Part shown: positions 33,287 through 41,939 of the stretch, one piece after another
Position numbering within the stretch: the stretch's first letter is position 1
How the letters are laid out: every line of letters starts with the position of its first letter
Assembly: GCA_001512555.1 (NCBI GenBank)
Contig: LFSK01000172.1
Coordinates: forward strand, 1 to 43,909
Length of the DNA stretch: 43,909 nt
Reading direction: 5' to 3'
Source of the DNA: Clostridiaceae bacterium DTU059
Lineage (GTDB): Bacteria > Bacillota > Clostridia > DSM-8532
The notes under the pieces: model-generated
Databases searched by the model: none
What the model was told of the DNA's origin: nothing
Seen by the model: only the letters and a program-made list of their open reading frames with translations
Translations under genes and position numbers: made by a program

Positions 33287-35478
33287 GTGGAATCCTCAGA
33301 AATATCTCCGTATACCGGGTCTTCCTCTCCACTTTTATGCTGAGGAAGGGAATCCTCATCCTCTTCTTCCAGCACTTCGCCTTGGGGAAGTGCGACAGAT
33401 TCTTCCTTCTCAGGCAAGGTCCCATCATCCCGCCTCAGCGAGTCCTCATTATACTCCTCATCAGTTAGCTGGTTAAAGCTCAGTGTCACTTTGAAGAGAT
33501 CACCGTCAATGCTGATGTCAAATCTTCCGCCGCAGGCATGGGTAAAACTTCGGGCGATGGCCAGCCCCAGCCCGGATCCTTCGGTAGATCGGGCTTTATC
33601 CCCTCTCACAAAGCGCTCCATGATCTCTTCTGAATCGAAGTCCATCTCGTAGCCTGCTATATTTTTAATCTCCACTATCACCCTGTTGTTATCTGAGATC
33701 AGATTCACATAAACCCTGGATGATTTCATTGAGTGTTTTAATGCATTGGAGATCAGATTCTGAAATACCCGGTAGAGCCGCCTGCCGTCACTCATGATAT
33801 AAACAGGGAAGCCGGGTACTTTCACTTTGAAGGTCAGATCCGACTGCTCAATCTGCTCACTCATATCTGCCAGTGTCTGCTCCATGAGCCTGACAAGATC
33901 AATTCGTTCCATGGCAAGAACCATGTCACCACTTGCTGCCCGGCTGAGTTCAAACAAATCCTGGATAAGGGTCTTGAGTCTGTCGGATTTTTGGGAGAGT
34001 ATCTGGACATAATCCTTCACGGTATCCGGAAGCCCCTCCTCCCTGCCGATCAGGTCGGTGTAGCTGATGATGGAAGTTAAAGGTGTTTTCAGGTCATGGG
34101 AAACATTGGTGATCAGTTCCATCTTCATACGTTCGCTTCTCACCTTTTCTTCCACAGCATTTTGAATGCCGCTCTGAATGAGGGTCAGGTTCTCCCAGGC
34201 CCTGTAAAAATCCGAATCTGGGGACAGGGAAGACGAACCTTCATATTTCCCGTTTTTCATGGCTTCAATCCGCTCCACCACCAGTCCAAGGTCGTTCACA
34301 GTCCTGCGGAAGCGCCTGAGATACAGATAGAGCAGGTATAAGCCGGCAGCCACGAAGGGTATTGCCATGAGCGCTACTCTATGCCCGGCAGCAGCAAAAA
34401 CAAACGCAAAAAACACAAGGATAACCTCGGCAGCTACCAGAGCATAGATCCGCCACAGTAATGCTTTCTGAAAGGGTTTTTTGCTCTCATACCGCCGATA
34501 ATGGCCAACGAGCCAGGTGATAGAATTATTTGCGAAGAACTGCTTTCTATTGGTCAGCAAATCCACAAGCATTGTATAGAACCACCACAGACCGCAAAGG
34601 TTCAGAATACCGCTTGCAATGGAAAAGCCGTGATCGCTGACGGTATGGAAAAAGAAGAGCAGAACAAACAACGAAAAAACCAGCTTGACCTCAAACCACA
34701 GCCGGCCGGATATCCGGGCCAGGGTTCTGTCGAACTCCCTTTTGTCACTTCTTCTTACCAGGGCTATGAGCAGCATGATCAAATCCAGAGCCACAATCCC
34801 AAGAACCCAAAAACATGCCCGTCTTGCACGTTGAGCCCATTGCTTTATCATATAGAGGCTGCTTAAGCCAGAGTAGTTTTCTACCAGATCTTTTTTGACC
34901 ATCAGGAGGGCCCGTACTTCTGGAAAATCGCTGCTCCTGTACAGATATGGCCTCAGCAATGTGTTCTGGTATCCGTTTTCGTAGCTGTAGGCATTGACAG
35001 TCCTGTTCCGGTTTTGTACCGTGATCTCCGAACCATTGTAGTAGATATAATAATCATAGCCCTGGGGCAGTATCACCTTGTCCCAGGCATTAAGTGTGTC
35101 ACCATTCAGGCTGCCCAACGTTTCCTGGGCAAGAACCGTTTCTTTTTCTATGTTTCCTAAAGTTTTTCCGGTTATAAGGTTTTCGGCATAATAGAGCAGG
35201 TTCTCCCCCTCGTCCGAGAAGGCGTAAACAAGCCCCTCCGCATCATTGATACCCTTGGCAACCCTCATAAGATGTTCGAAATGATTTGCAATTTCCTGTT
35301 TGAATTTCGAGGTGTCCTTGATGTCCCACCGGATGACGGCCATGATGTCTCCAAAGTGGTTGATAATCTCATCTGCATTCCCAAGCCCCAGCACAGCCAA
35401 CCCTAAGAAAACACTAGCCCCGAGAAAAAAACACATCCATACCAAAAAGGCTCTAAATTTTTTCGATTTTGTACCCAA
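33274..35478 (-). CDS. VanS-like sensor histidine kinase with acidic C-terminal tail
   Basis: A 734-aa membrane kinase. An N-terminal span, a large extracytoplasmic sensor region (about 35-215) and several further spans (about 220-395) lead through a HAMP-like linker to the kinase core. The H-box is NVSHDLKTPLTS with His461, the N-box is QNLISNALKHSM, and the G2 box is GSGLGLAIA with MERFVRGDKARST before it. The usual DxGxG G1 box is replaced by EIKNIAGYEM, as in other VanS-like clostridial kinases. The last 60-70 residues are acidic and Ser/Pro-rich without a domain. The start is TTG with AGGTGG 9 nt upstream, overlapping the response regulator by 26 nt. Confidence 0.9.
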   Translation of the reverse strand: MGTKSKKFRAFLVWMCFFLGASVFLGLAVLGLGNADEIINHFGDIMAVIRWDIKDTSKFKQEIANHFEHLMRVAKGINDAEGLVYAFSDEGENLLYYAENLITGKTLGNIEKETVLAQETLGSLNGDTLNAWDKVILPQGYDYYIYYNGSEITVQNRNRTVNAYSYENGYQNTLLRPYLYRSSDFPEVRALLMVKKDLVENYSGLSSLYMIKQWAQRARRACFWVLGIVALDLIMLLIALVRRSDKREFDRTLARISGRLWFEVKLVFSLFVLLFFFHTVSDHGFSIASGILNLCGLWWFYTMLVDLLTNRKQFFANNSITWLVGHYRRYESKKPFQKALLWRIYALVAAEVILVFFAFVFAAAGHRVALMAIPFVAAGLYLLYLYLRRFRRTVNDLGLVVERIEAMKNGKYEGSSSLSPDSDFYRAWENLTLIQSGIQNAVEEKVRSERMKMELITNVSHDLKTPLTSIISYTDLIGREEGLPDTVKDYVQILSQKSDRLKTLIQDLFELSRAASGDMVLAMERIDLVRLMEQTLADMSEQIEQSDLTFKVKVPGFPVYIMSDGRRLYRVFQNLISNALKHSMKSSRVYVNLISDNNRVIVEIKNIAGYEMDFDSEEIMERFVRGDKARSTEGSGLGLAIARSFTHACGGRFDISIDGDLFKVTLSFNQLTDEEYNEDSLRRDDGTLPEKEESVALPQGEVLEEEDEDSLPQHKSGEEDPVYGDISEDSTPGE

Positions 35479-36154
35479 TACCCCACACCACCTTTAAGTA
35501 TTTGGGCTCTTTCGGGTTAATTTCTATCTTCTCCCTGATCCGCCGGATATGCACCATCACCGTATTTTCAACACGGAAGGCCGGCTCTCCCCACACCCGC
35601 TCATAGATTTCCTCCGCCGGAAACACTCTTCCCGGATACCGCATGAGAAGCTCCATAATCCTGGTCTCGGTAGCTGTCAGCTTAACAGGTTCTCCCAATA
35701 AGGTGAGGGTACGCGTTTCCAGATGGTAGCAAAGATCGCCGGAACGCAGAACGCCACTTTTTTCGGAACCATTCATATCCCCCAGCGTCATAAATCTGCG
35801 CAGTTGAGCCTTGACCCTTGCCATAAGCTCCAGAGGGTTGAACGGCTTGGTGACATAGTCGTCGGCTCCCATGGACAAACCCAGGATTTTGTCGCTGTGT
35901 TCGGATTTGGCTGACAGGATGATGATGGGTATATTCCTTTCTTCGCGAATCTTCATGGTCGCCGACAGGCCATCCAGCCGGGGCATCATGATATCCAGCA
36001 AAATCAGCTGGATGCTGTGGGTCGCCAGAATATCCAGAGCCTGGAGCCCATCGTAGGCCTTATAGACCCGGTATCCCTCATTTTCAAGATTGATGCTTAT
36101 GGCCTTTACAATCTCCCTGTCGTCGTCCACCACAAGAATGCCGGGATTATCCAT
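35453..36154 (-). CDS. OmpR/VanR-family response regulator
   Basis: A 233-aa regulator with a receiver domain (acidic pair Asp11/Asp12, phospho-acceptor Asp54 in LLLDIMMPRLDG, YVTKPF with the conserved Lys) and a C-terminal winged helix ending VVWGIGYKIEKI. It should be phosphorylated by the kinase encoded next. The track adds 28 codons; ATG 36154 has GGAGG 7 nt upstream and gives the normal start. The 11-bp-period direct repeat at 36276-36298 is a probable binding site, implying autoregulation. Targets other than itself are not visible. Confidence 0.93.
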   Translation of the reverse strand: MDNPGILVVDDDREIVKAISINLENEGYRVYKAYDGLQALDILATHSIQLILLDIMMPRLDGLSATMKIREERNIPIIILSAKSEHSDKILGLSMGADDYVTKPFNPLELMARVKAQLRRFMTLGDMNGSEKSGVLRSGDLCYHLETRTLTLLGEPVKLTATETRIMELLMRYPGRVFPAEEIYERVWGEPAFRVENTVMVHIRRIREKIEINPKEPKYLKVVWGIGYKIEKI

Positions 36155-36275
36155 ACAGCTACCTCCTTCCTTACATGATACATCATCGTGGCAAAAAGTC
36201 ACAGTTTCAAATAGAAAGAAACCCTTCAAACCCTGCATCCATCCTAAAAGGATAAACTTACAAAAGGCCTGATGG

Positions 36276-36298
36276 ATTTCTTACAAATTTCTTACGAA
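36276..36298 (-). promoter_or_regulatory. Tandem response-regulator binding site
   Basis: On the minus strand GTAAGAAAT occurs twice with an exact 11-bp period inside TTCGTAAGAAATTTGTAAGA. Direct half-sites at about one helical turn are typical for OmpR-family dimers, and the sequence resembles VanR boxes as I remember them. It lies about 120 bp before the regulator gene, inside the gap after the transglutaminase-like gene. Confidence 0.65.
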
Positions 36299-36340
36299 TA
36301 TAGCCATCATATAATTTTGTTGTTAAATAACGCCCTTTTA

Positions 36341-37729
36341 TCACTTGAGCCAGATATCCACCACGCCGTACAAATCATTGACACTGTAGTACAAGCTCCA
36401 TAACCCCCATGCGTTTGCTGCTTCCTGAATGAGTTTGGGAACATCATAGCTGTCTTCATCATAATTTGTAATCCTCAGAGAAATCCGATCCTTCCCGCCT
36501 TTTACCGCATCCTCAAGGCAAACATTGAACTCATGGGAAGATGCCACCGCAAGCCCATAATAATGATAATAGTTATAGGTTGTACCATAGCATTGTGGAT
36601 AAGCTGCCCTGTCCCAGGAGTGATCCCTTTGAATGTCCTGGTCTGTAAGGTTAAAATAGACGTGTGACAGAATCTGTTCGCCGCCAGCCATAACCGGATC
36701 ATTCCAGGTGGCATCCACATGATAATACTCACCGTCCAGGCAGACTATATTCCAGGCATGGCGCTCTCCCTTGGAGTATCCGGCCACAACAAGGCTCGGG
36801 ATATTCACCCGATCCAGCATAAGCTTCATGGCTTTGGCATACCCTTCACATACCGCCATGCCATTAACCAGAACACCATAGGCAGTGTAGTCCTCCGGTG
36901 GAGTTGTGCCCTCTTTCAGGTTCTCAATATCATAACGGCAGTTGTTCACGATATAATCATGAATAGCCAGTTCCTTTTCAAAATCGTTCATTCCCGGTTG
37001 AATTATTTCGTCCAGGATTTCATCAGCTGTTCGTATCGTAGTTTGAACGGCGCTGAGAATAAAGTCACGGCTTTTGCTGTATTTAAGAGTCAGCTGTCCA
37101 TCGCTTCTATAGCGGCCTCCCTCATAGAACATGATCTCGGGGTTGTCCAGTATGATCTTTTCGATAATACCAAAAACAATCCTGGAATCATCCCCGGTAC
37201 CAAGAACGGGAAGAATCACCTGCTCCTCAACATTCTTCAGGGCTTTTACTATCAGATCGTAAATCCGTTCTAATTTTTGGTCGTAGGTAAGATTGGCGGT
37301 CTCCTTAAGCTCCCCGGAAATACTATCGGGTTTGGGATCTGCCAGTTCAATTATCTCTTCCGGATCGGGAGTTGTACCAATAAAGCTCGGATCATTCACA
37401 AGATCGCTATTCTCATCCGGGTCAGGGAAATCCGCAGGTTCAGCGGGTATTGGCTTTATCCCATCACCATCCGGTATCCCTTTGGCATTATCCTGGGAAG
37501 AGATATTCCTTTTATTGTCCATATAAAAATGATCCTGAGCCAGGCGGATAATATGGCCTCTGAAAATAAAGACCACAAAGGTAAGGAGTATAAAAAAAGC
37601 CCATCCACGAATCCTGGAACGGCGCCCTTTATGGAGGAGTTGTCCGCAACGGCCGCAACGTTCCCAGTACGATGGCATATATGATCCGCATTTTCTACAT
37701 TGTTCCAACCCATCGTAGCGATACGACAA
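36341..37729 (-). CDS. Zinc-ribbon, membrane-anchored transglutaminase-like protein
   Basis: A 462-aa protein. An N-terminal four-Cys zinc ribbon (C11, C14, C25, C28) is followed by a basic stretch, one span (about 40-58), an acidic Pro/Asp-rich linker and an extracytoplasmic transglutaminase-like domain. The likely catalytic triad is Cys294 in AVCEGYAKA, His324 in HAWN and Asp339 in VDATWND, all present. Bacterial members act as cysteine peptidases or cross-linkers at the surface, mostly uncharacterised. TTG start with GGAGG 7 nt upstream. It lies between the NYN gene and the two-component genes; a functional link is possible but not shown. Confidence 0.82.
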   Translation of the reverse strand: MSYRYDGLEQCRKCGSYMPSYWERCGRCGQLLHKGRRSRIRGWAFFILLTFVVFIFRGHIIRLAQDHFYMDNKRNISSQDNAKGIPDGDGIKPIPAEPADFPDPDENSDLVNDPSFIGTTPDPEEIIELADPKPDSISGELKETANLTYDQKLERIYDLIVKALKNVEEQVILPVLGTGDDSRIVFGIIEKIILDNPEIMFYEGGRYRSDGQLTLKYSKSRDFILSAVQTTIRTADEILDEIIQPGMNDFEKELAIHDYIVNNCRYDIENLKEGTTPPEDYTAYGVLVNGMAVCEGYAKAMKLMLDRVNIPSLVVAGYSKGERHAWNIVCLDGEYYHVDATWNDPVMAGGEQILSHVYFNLTDQDIQRDHSWDRAAYPQCYGTTYNYYHYYGLAVASSHEFNVCLEDAVKGGKDRISLRITNYDEDSYDVPKLIQEAANAWGLWSLYYSVNDLYGVVDIWLK

Positions 37730-37803
37730 GCAAACACCTCCGAAACCAAACCTTTAAGGCATAACTGATACATGAATATATGAGCCAAATGAGAATGCCG
37801 GAA

Positions 37804-38580
37804 CTACTTTGCGTTTCTGTTCCGAACATAGATATGCTTGATGTGGGGCTTTCCGGTATCCCTCTCATCGATTTCAAACTGACTGATGGCCTTGATAAGC
37901 GGGGTCAGCTTATTAAAACCATAGTTCCTGGAATCAAAATCGGGTCTTTTCTTCTGGATCAGGCTGCCAACCTCTCCCAGAAAGGCCCAGCCTGAATCGT
38001 CGGCCAGATCGGATATGGTAACAGAAAGCAGTTTTATGACATCTTCGGGAATCCTGTCATCACTCTCGTGTTCGCTATGGGGCTTGCTGCCCTTAGGCTT
38101 CCTGGCCTTGGGCGGCGCCGCCTCTTTTTTCTCATCGGATTTTCCTATGATCTCAAGATAGATGAACTTATCACAGGCAACAATGAATGGACTGGGAGTC
38201 TTCTTCTCACCGATACCTATGACCTTCATGCCTGCTTCCCGCAAGCGGGTGGCAAGGCGGGTGAAATCGCTGTCGCTGGATACAATGCAAAAGCCGTCCA
38301 CCTTACCGGAATAGAGGATGTCCATGGCATCGATGATCATAGCAGAGTCGGTGGAATTCTTCCCTGTGGTATAGTTATATTGCTGAATGGGTGTTATGGC
38401 GTTTTCAAGAAGTACATTCTTCCACCCAGAGAGTGTGGGCTTTGTCCAGTCCCCGTAGATTCTCTTAAAGGTGGGCGTACCGTAAAGTGCTATCTCTTCC
38501 ATAACGCCCTTGATATTGCTGTACGGTACATTGTCCGCATCTATCAGAACTGCCAGTCGCAGATCGTTCATATTTTCCAT
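37804..38580 (-). CDS. NYN-domain ribonuclease-like protein with C-terminal OST-HTH/LOTUS domain
   Basis: A 258-aa cytoplasmic protein. The NYN (PIN-like) nuclease domain covers about 8-150, with acidic residues Asp14 and Asp16 in VLIDADN, Asp78 in STDSAMIIDAMD, and Asp103 and Asp105 in SSDSDF, so a metal site seems intact. A basic linker (KARKPKGSKPH) joins it to a C-terminal OST-HTH/LOTUS domain (about 180-250, SGWAFLGEVGSLIQKKRPDF). OST-HTH is an RNA-binding fold; in some proteins it binds G-quadruplex RNA. Predicted to be an RNA-targeted nuclease. GAAGGG lies 8 nt before the ATG. The target is unknown. Confidence 0.87.
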   Translation of the reverse strand: MENMNDLRLAVLIDADNVPYSNIKGVMEEIALYGTPTFKRIYGDWTKPTLSGWKNVLLENAITPIQQYNYTTGKNSTDSAMIIDAMDILYSGKVDGFCIVSSDSDFTRLATRLREAGMKVIGIGEKKTPSPFIVACDKFIYLEIIGKSDEKKEAAPPKARKPKGSKPHSEHESDDRIPEDVIKLLSVTISDLADDSGWAFLGEVGSLIQKKRPDFDSRNYGFNKLTPLIKAISQFEIDERDTGKPHIKHIYVRNRNAK

Positions 38581-38692
38581 TTCGCTTTCCCTTCTTCATA
38601 CATTTTCCTCAATACCAACTATATCATATGGTAGGTATTTACGAAAGAAGGGGCGAAAAATTCCATTTATTGTTTTGCAGCAGGGCACCTTA

Positions 38693-40609
38693 TTAACGTT
38701 CGTAATAGGTATATCCCCTTAACCCGTTGTCATAGGCCTGCATGATCTCCCGCCTTTCGCTGGCGCTGATGTACCCGCTGCGAATGGCCTCTTCACAGGT
38801 CTCCCGGAAACTCTCCGACATGTTTTTGGGATCGTATTCCACATAGGATAATACATCAGCCACGCTGTCCCCATAAAGCTCCTTGGTCAAATCAAAACTT
38901 CCGTCGGGGTTGATTCTGATACTGACCACGTTGGTATCGCCAAACAGGTTATGGAGATCACCCAGGGTTTCCTGATAAGCGCCCACCAGGAAAACGCCCA
39001 GATAGTAATCATCCCCATTCTTCATCTCGTGGAGAGGAATATTGTTGCGCACATCATGAAGGTCGATGAACCTGTCAATTTTACCATCGCAGTCACAGGT
39101 GATATCGGCGATAACGCCGTTCCTTTTAGGTAGTTCCAGCAAGCGGTGTACCGGCATGATGGGAAAGAGCTGATCTATGGCCCAACTGTCCGGGATGGAC
39201 TGAAACACCGAAAAATTGCAGTAATAGATATCCGATATGGCATATTCGATATCCTCCAGATCGGGCGGGGAATGCTTCAGCCTCTGCTTCTCCCTGGCAA
39301 TCTGATACATGGTGTTCCAGAAGAGCTTTTCAGCCAGAGCCCGCTCCCGCAGGCTGATTCTGCCGTGCTTAAACATGTCCCTAACCTCGTCCCGGTAATA
39401 GAGAGCATCATTATAGCACTCCTGGATGTTCTTCAAAGTGATACTTCTGTGAACCTCATAAAGGTTCTTAATCTGCTCCGGTGCATCCTCATCGGGATGT
39501 TCGGGCACATCATATGTCTCAAACCTTTCCACATCCAGCACGTTGAACAAAAGTACCGAATAATAGGCCACAACCGCACGCCCGGATTCAGTGACAATGA
39601 CTGGATGAGGAATGCTTTCAGCATCGAGCACAGACATAACCGCCTCGATGATGTCGGTGCAATATTCCTCCACCGTGTAGTTGCGGCTATGAGTAAAATT
39701 GGTGCTGGATCCGTCATAATCCACAGCCAGGCCGCCTCCCAGATCCAGATAGCCCATGGGCGCTCCTTCCTTTACCAGCTCTGCGTAAACCCGGGTAGCC
39801 TCCAAAACAGCAGACCGTATATCCCTGATATTTGGTATCTGGGAACCAAGGTGGTAATGGAGCATTTTAAGGCTGTCCAGCATATTTTCCTCTTTTAACT
39901 TATCAACAATCTCAATGAGCTGGGACATGTTCAGACCAAAGATGCTGCGGTCTCCTCCTGATTCAGTCCAATGTCCGCCGGCCTTTGACGAAAGCTTAAT
40001 ACGAAGCCCTATGTTGGGTATAACTCCCAGGGCTCGCGACCGTTCCAGTACAATATCTATTTCATTGGGAATCTCAATGACAAAAATGCACTTGAACCCC
40101 ATCTTCACAGCATATAGCCCCAGATCCACAAACTCCTCGTCCTTGTACCCGTTACAGATCAAACATGCCTCCCTGTCCTTCATGAGGGAAAGGGCGGCTA
40201 TCAACTCGGCCTTGCTGCCCACTTCAAGGCCGTGGTGGTAGCGCTGTCCAAACCTTGTCACTTCCTCCACCACTTGCTGCTGCTGATTGACTTTTATGGG
40301 ATAAACGCCATTGTACCGGCCTTTGTAGCCCAGCTTTTTCATGGCATCTCCAAAGGATTCATTCAAAAAGGATATCTGCGAATCCAAAAGATTCTCAAAG
40401 CGGAGCAGAACCGGCATATCCATCCCGCGCTCCCGGACACCCGAGATAATGTCCATGATGCTGACACCTGAAGCCTGATCCCTGTATGGGTTGACAACCA
40501 CCTCTCCCTTGTCGGATATGGAGAAATACCCGCCACCCCAGTTTTTTATACCATACAACTCCTCGGATCTTTCCTTCGTCCAGCGGCCCAGAACTTCTGT
40601 TTTGATCAT
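38693..40609 (-). CDS. speA: Biosynthetic arginine decarboxylase
   Basis: A PLP-dependent alanine-racemase-fold enzyme that converts arginine to agmatine, the first step of one route to putrescine. YPIKVNQQQQ carries the PLP lysine (Lys106), and HYHLGSQIPNIRDIR, GYLDLGGGLAVDYDGS and the C-terminal CDCDGKID block are typical of SpeA. With ATG 40609 the protein is 638 aa; the track start is a TTG at 40639. GGGG lies 8 nt before ATG 40609, so I prefer it. It follows the carboxynorspermidine genes behind its own promoter and a hairpin-bearing leader. agmatinase (speB) or aguAB is not in the window. Confidence 0.94.
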   Translation of the reverse strand: MIKTEVLGRWTKERSEELYGIKNWGGGYFSISDKGEVVVNPYRDQASGVSIMDIISGVRERGMDMPVLLRFENLLDSQISFLNESFGDAMKKLGYKGRYNGVYPIKVNQQQQVVEEVTRFGQRYHHGLEVGSKAELIAALSLMKDREACLICNGYKDEEFVDLGLYAVKMGFKCIFVIEIPNEIDIVLERSRALGVIPNIGLRIKLSSKAGGHWTESGGDRSIFGLNMSQLIEIVDKLKEENMLDSLKMLHYHLGSQIPNIRDIRSAVLEATRVYAELVKEGAPMGYLDLGGGLAVDYDGSSTNFTHSRNYTVEEYCTDIIEAVMSVLDAESIPHPVIVTESGRAVVAYYSVLLFNVLDVERFETYDVPEHPDEDAPEQIKNLYEVHRSITLKNIQECYNDALYYRDEVRDMFKHGRISLRERALAEKLFWNTMYQIAREKQRLKHSPPDLEDIEYAISDIYYCNFSVFQSIPDSWAIDQLFPIMPVHRLLELPKRNGVIADITCDCDGKIDRFIDLHDVRNNIPLHEMKNGDDYYLGVFLVGAYQETLGDLHNLFGDTNVVSIRINPDGSFDLTKELYGDSVADVLSYVEYDPKNMSESFRETCEEAIRSGYISASERREIMQAYDNGLRGYTYYER

Positions 40610-40647
40610 AGCATCTACCCCATCCCATAATGGTTTCAAGCTGATAA

Positions 40648-40670
40648 AAACCGGCTTTTTTCACCGGTTT
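40648..40670 (-). terminator. Terminator-like hairpin in the speA leader
   Basis: AAACCGG and CCGGTTT (minus strand 40670-40664 and 40654-40648) form a 7-bp stem with a 9-nt loop, and TTTTTATC runs through its 3' arm. It lies about 40 bp before speA and downstream of a good promoter, so it is either the end of nspC transcription or an attenuator for speA. Confidence 0.6.
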
Positions 40671-40693
40671 AACCCATGAACCCTTTTCTGCAT
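40661..40693 (-). CDS. Possible leader peptide MQKRVHGLNR of speA
   Basis: A 10-codon ORF from ATG 40693 to TGA 40661, with a weak AGGT just upstream. It contains Arg codons AGG and CGG. The last codon CGG lies in the 5' arm of the terminator-like hairpin, and the stop in its loop. Arrangement is suggestive of arginine-sensitive attenuation but two Arg codons are few; this may be chance. Confidence 0.3.
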   Translation of the reverse strand: MQKRVHGLNR

Positions 40694-40737
40694 ACCTGAG
40701 GGATCACAGCCACTATTTCAATAAAAAACCAAGCCAA

Positions 40738-40766
40738 ACAATACCACAACCCATGGTTCAAGTCAA
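40738..40766 (-). promoter_or_regulatory. Sigma-A promoter of speA
   Basis: TTGACT (40766-40761), 17-bp spacer and TATTGT (40743-40738) on the minus strand, in the 186-bp gap between nspC and speA. The expected leader is about 120 nt and includes the short ORF and hairpin. Confidence 0.7.
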
Positions 40767-40795
40767 TGTGAAAAATCACCGTTAAATCAGTAGTA

Positions 40796-41929
40796 CTACA
40801 ACCGCGATTTGTAGTCGGAATATCCGAACCGTTTCAGGATCCTTACACCCTCTTCCTCGCTGAACAGAGCTATGCAAGGCAGGTTCACGCCATTGAACAT
40901 ATTATTCTTCACCATGGTATAGTGTGCCATATCGCAGAACACCAGCCTGTCTCCCGGCTTCAGAGGGTTTGGGAACGAATAGTCCCCTATAACATCTCCT
41001 GCAAGGCATGTGAGCCCACCGATCCGAAAGGTGTGAGCAAACTCACCAGGGTATCCCGCTCCGATAATCCTTGGCCGATATGGCATCTCAAGAACATCGG
41101 GCATATGGCATGCTGCTGAGGTATCCAAAATGGCAATATCCATACCGTTATTCACAACATCCAGAACACTTGCTACCAAATACCCGGTGTTGAGGGCAAC
41201 AGCCTCACCCGGTTCCAGATACACATCCACATGGTACTTTTCCTTTATGAACAGGATTGTCTTTATCAGCCTGTCCAGGTCGTAATCCTCTCGGGTGATA
41301 TGATGACCTCCGCCAAAATTCACCCACTTCAATCCCTTCATATAAGACCCAAATTTCTCATCGACCACCTCAATGGTTCTCTCCAGCGTATCGGAGTTTT
41401 GCTCACACATGGTGTGGAAATGAAGACCGTCAATTCCATCCAGATCATCCGGTCTGAAATTGTCCAGAGTCACACCGAGTCTGGAATGAGCATAACAGGG
41501 ATTGTAAATGGGTGTTTCAATCTCCGAGTATTCCGGGTTGATGCGTATCCCGCATTCTATGGGCTTTTGATGGTTCCTTACCCGCGCCTTGTATTTGTTC
41601 CACTGGCTGAATGAGTTGAAAACTATGTGGTCACAGTATTTCAGCAGCTCGTCAAACTCATCCTCAATATATGCAGGGGAATAGACATGAACCTCCCCGC
41701 CCATCTCTTCGAAGCCGAGACGCGCCTCAAACAACGAGCTCGCAGTAACACCCTTCAGATACTCTCTGATAAGGGGAAAGACGGCATACATAGAGAATCC
41801 CTTCAACGCCAGCAAGATGCGGCATCCGGTTCTGTCCTGAACCGTTTTCAGTATCTCCAGGTTCCGTTTCAAAAGACGTTCATCCACGATATAGCATGGG
41901 GTGGGAAGGTAGCCAAAATCCAGTTCCAT
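40796..41929 (-). CDS. nspC: Carboxynorspermidine/carboxyspermidine decarboxylase
   Basis: A 377-aa PLP enzyme of the alanine-racemase fold that removes the carboxyl group from carboxy(nor)spermidine, giving spermidine or norspermidine. LALKGF holds the PLP lysine (Lys43), HFHTMCEQNSDTLE and WVNFGGGHHI are typical of NspC, and YLEPGEAV and CDMAHYTMVK follow. The track adds 14 codons; ATG 41929 has GAGG 8 nt upstream and starts 10 nt after the dehydrogenase stop, so the two are co-translated. Whether the product is spermidine or norspermidine cannot be read from sequence; spermidine from putrescine is more common in Firmicutes. Confidence 0.93.
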   Translation of the reverse strand: MELDFGYLPTPCYIVDERLLKRNLEILKTVQDRTGCRILLALKGFSMYAVFPLIREYLKGVTASSLFEARLGFEEMGGEVHVYSPAYIEDEFDELLKYCDHIVFNSFSQWNKYKARVRNHQKPIECGIRINPEYSEIETPIYNPCYAHSRLGVTLDNFRPDDLDGIDGLHFHTMCEQNSDTLERTIEVVDEKFGSYMKGLKWVNFGGGHHITREDYDLDRLIKTILFIKEKYHVDVYLEPGEAVALNTGYLVASVLDVVNNGMDIAILDTSAACHMPDVLEMPYRPRIIGAGYPGEFAHTFRIGGLTCLAGDVIGDYSFPNPLKPGDRLVFCDMAHYTMVKNNMFNGVNLPCIALFSEEEGVRILKRFGYSDYKSRL

Positions 41930-41939
41930 AGTTTCTACC

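Noticed and set aside
33178-33468. 96-aa plus-strand ORF across element 2 and the kinase 3' end
   Set aside because: Begins inside the palindrome and continues antisense to the kinase gene; no family features.
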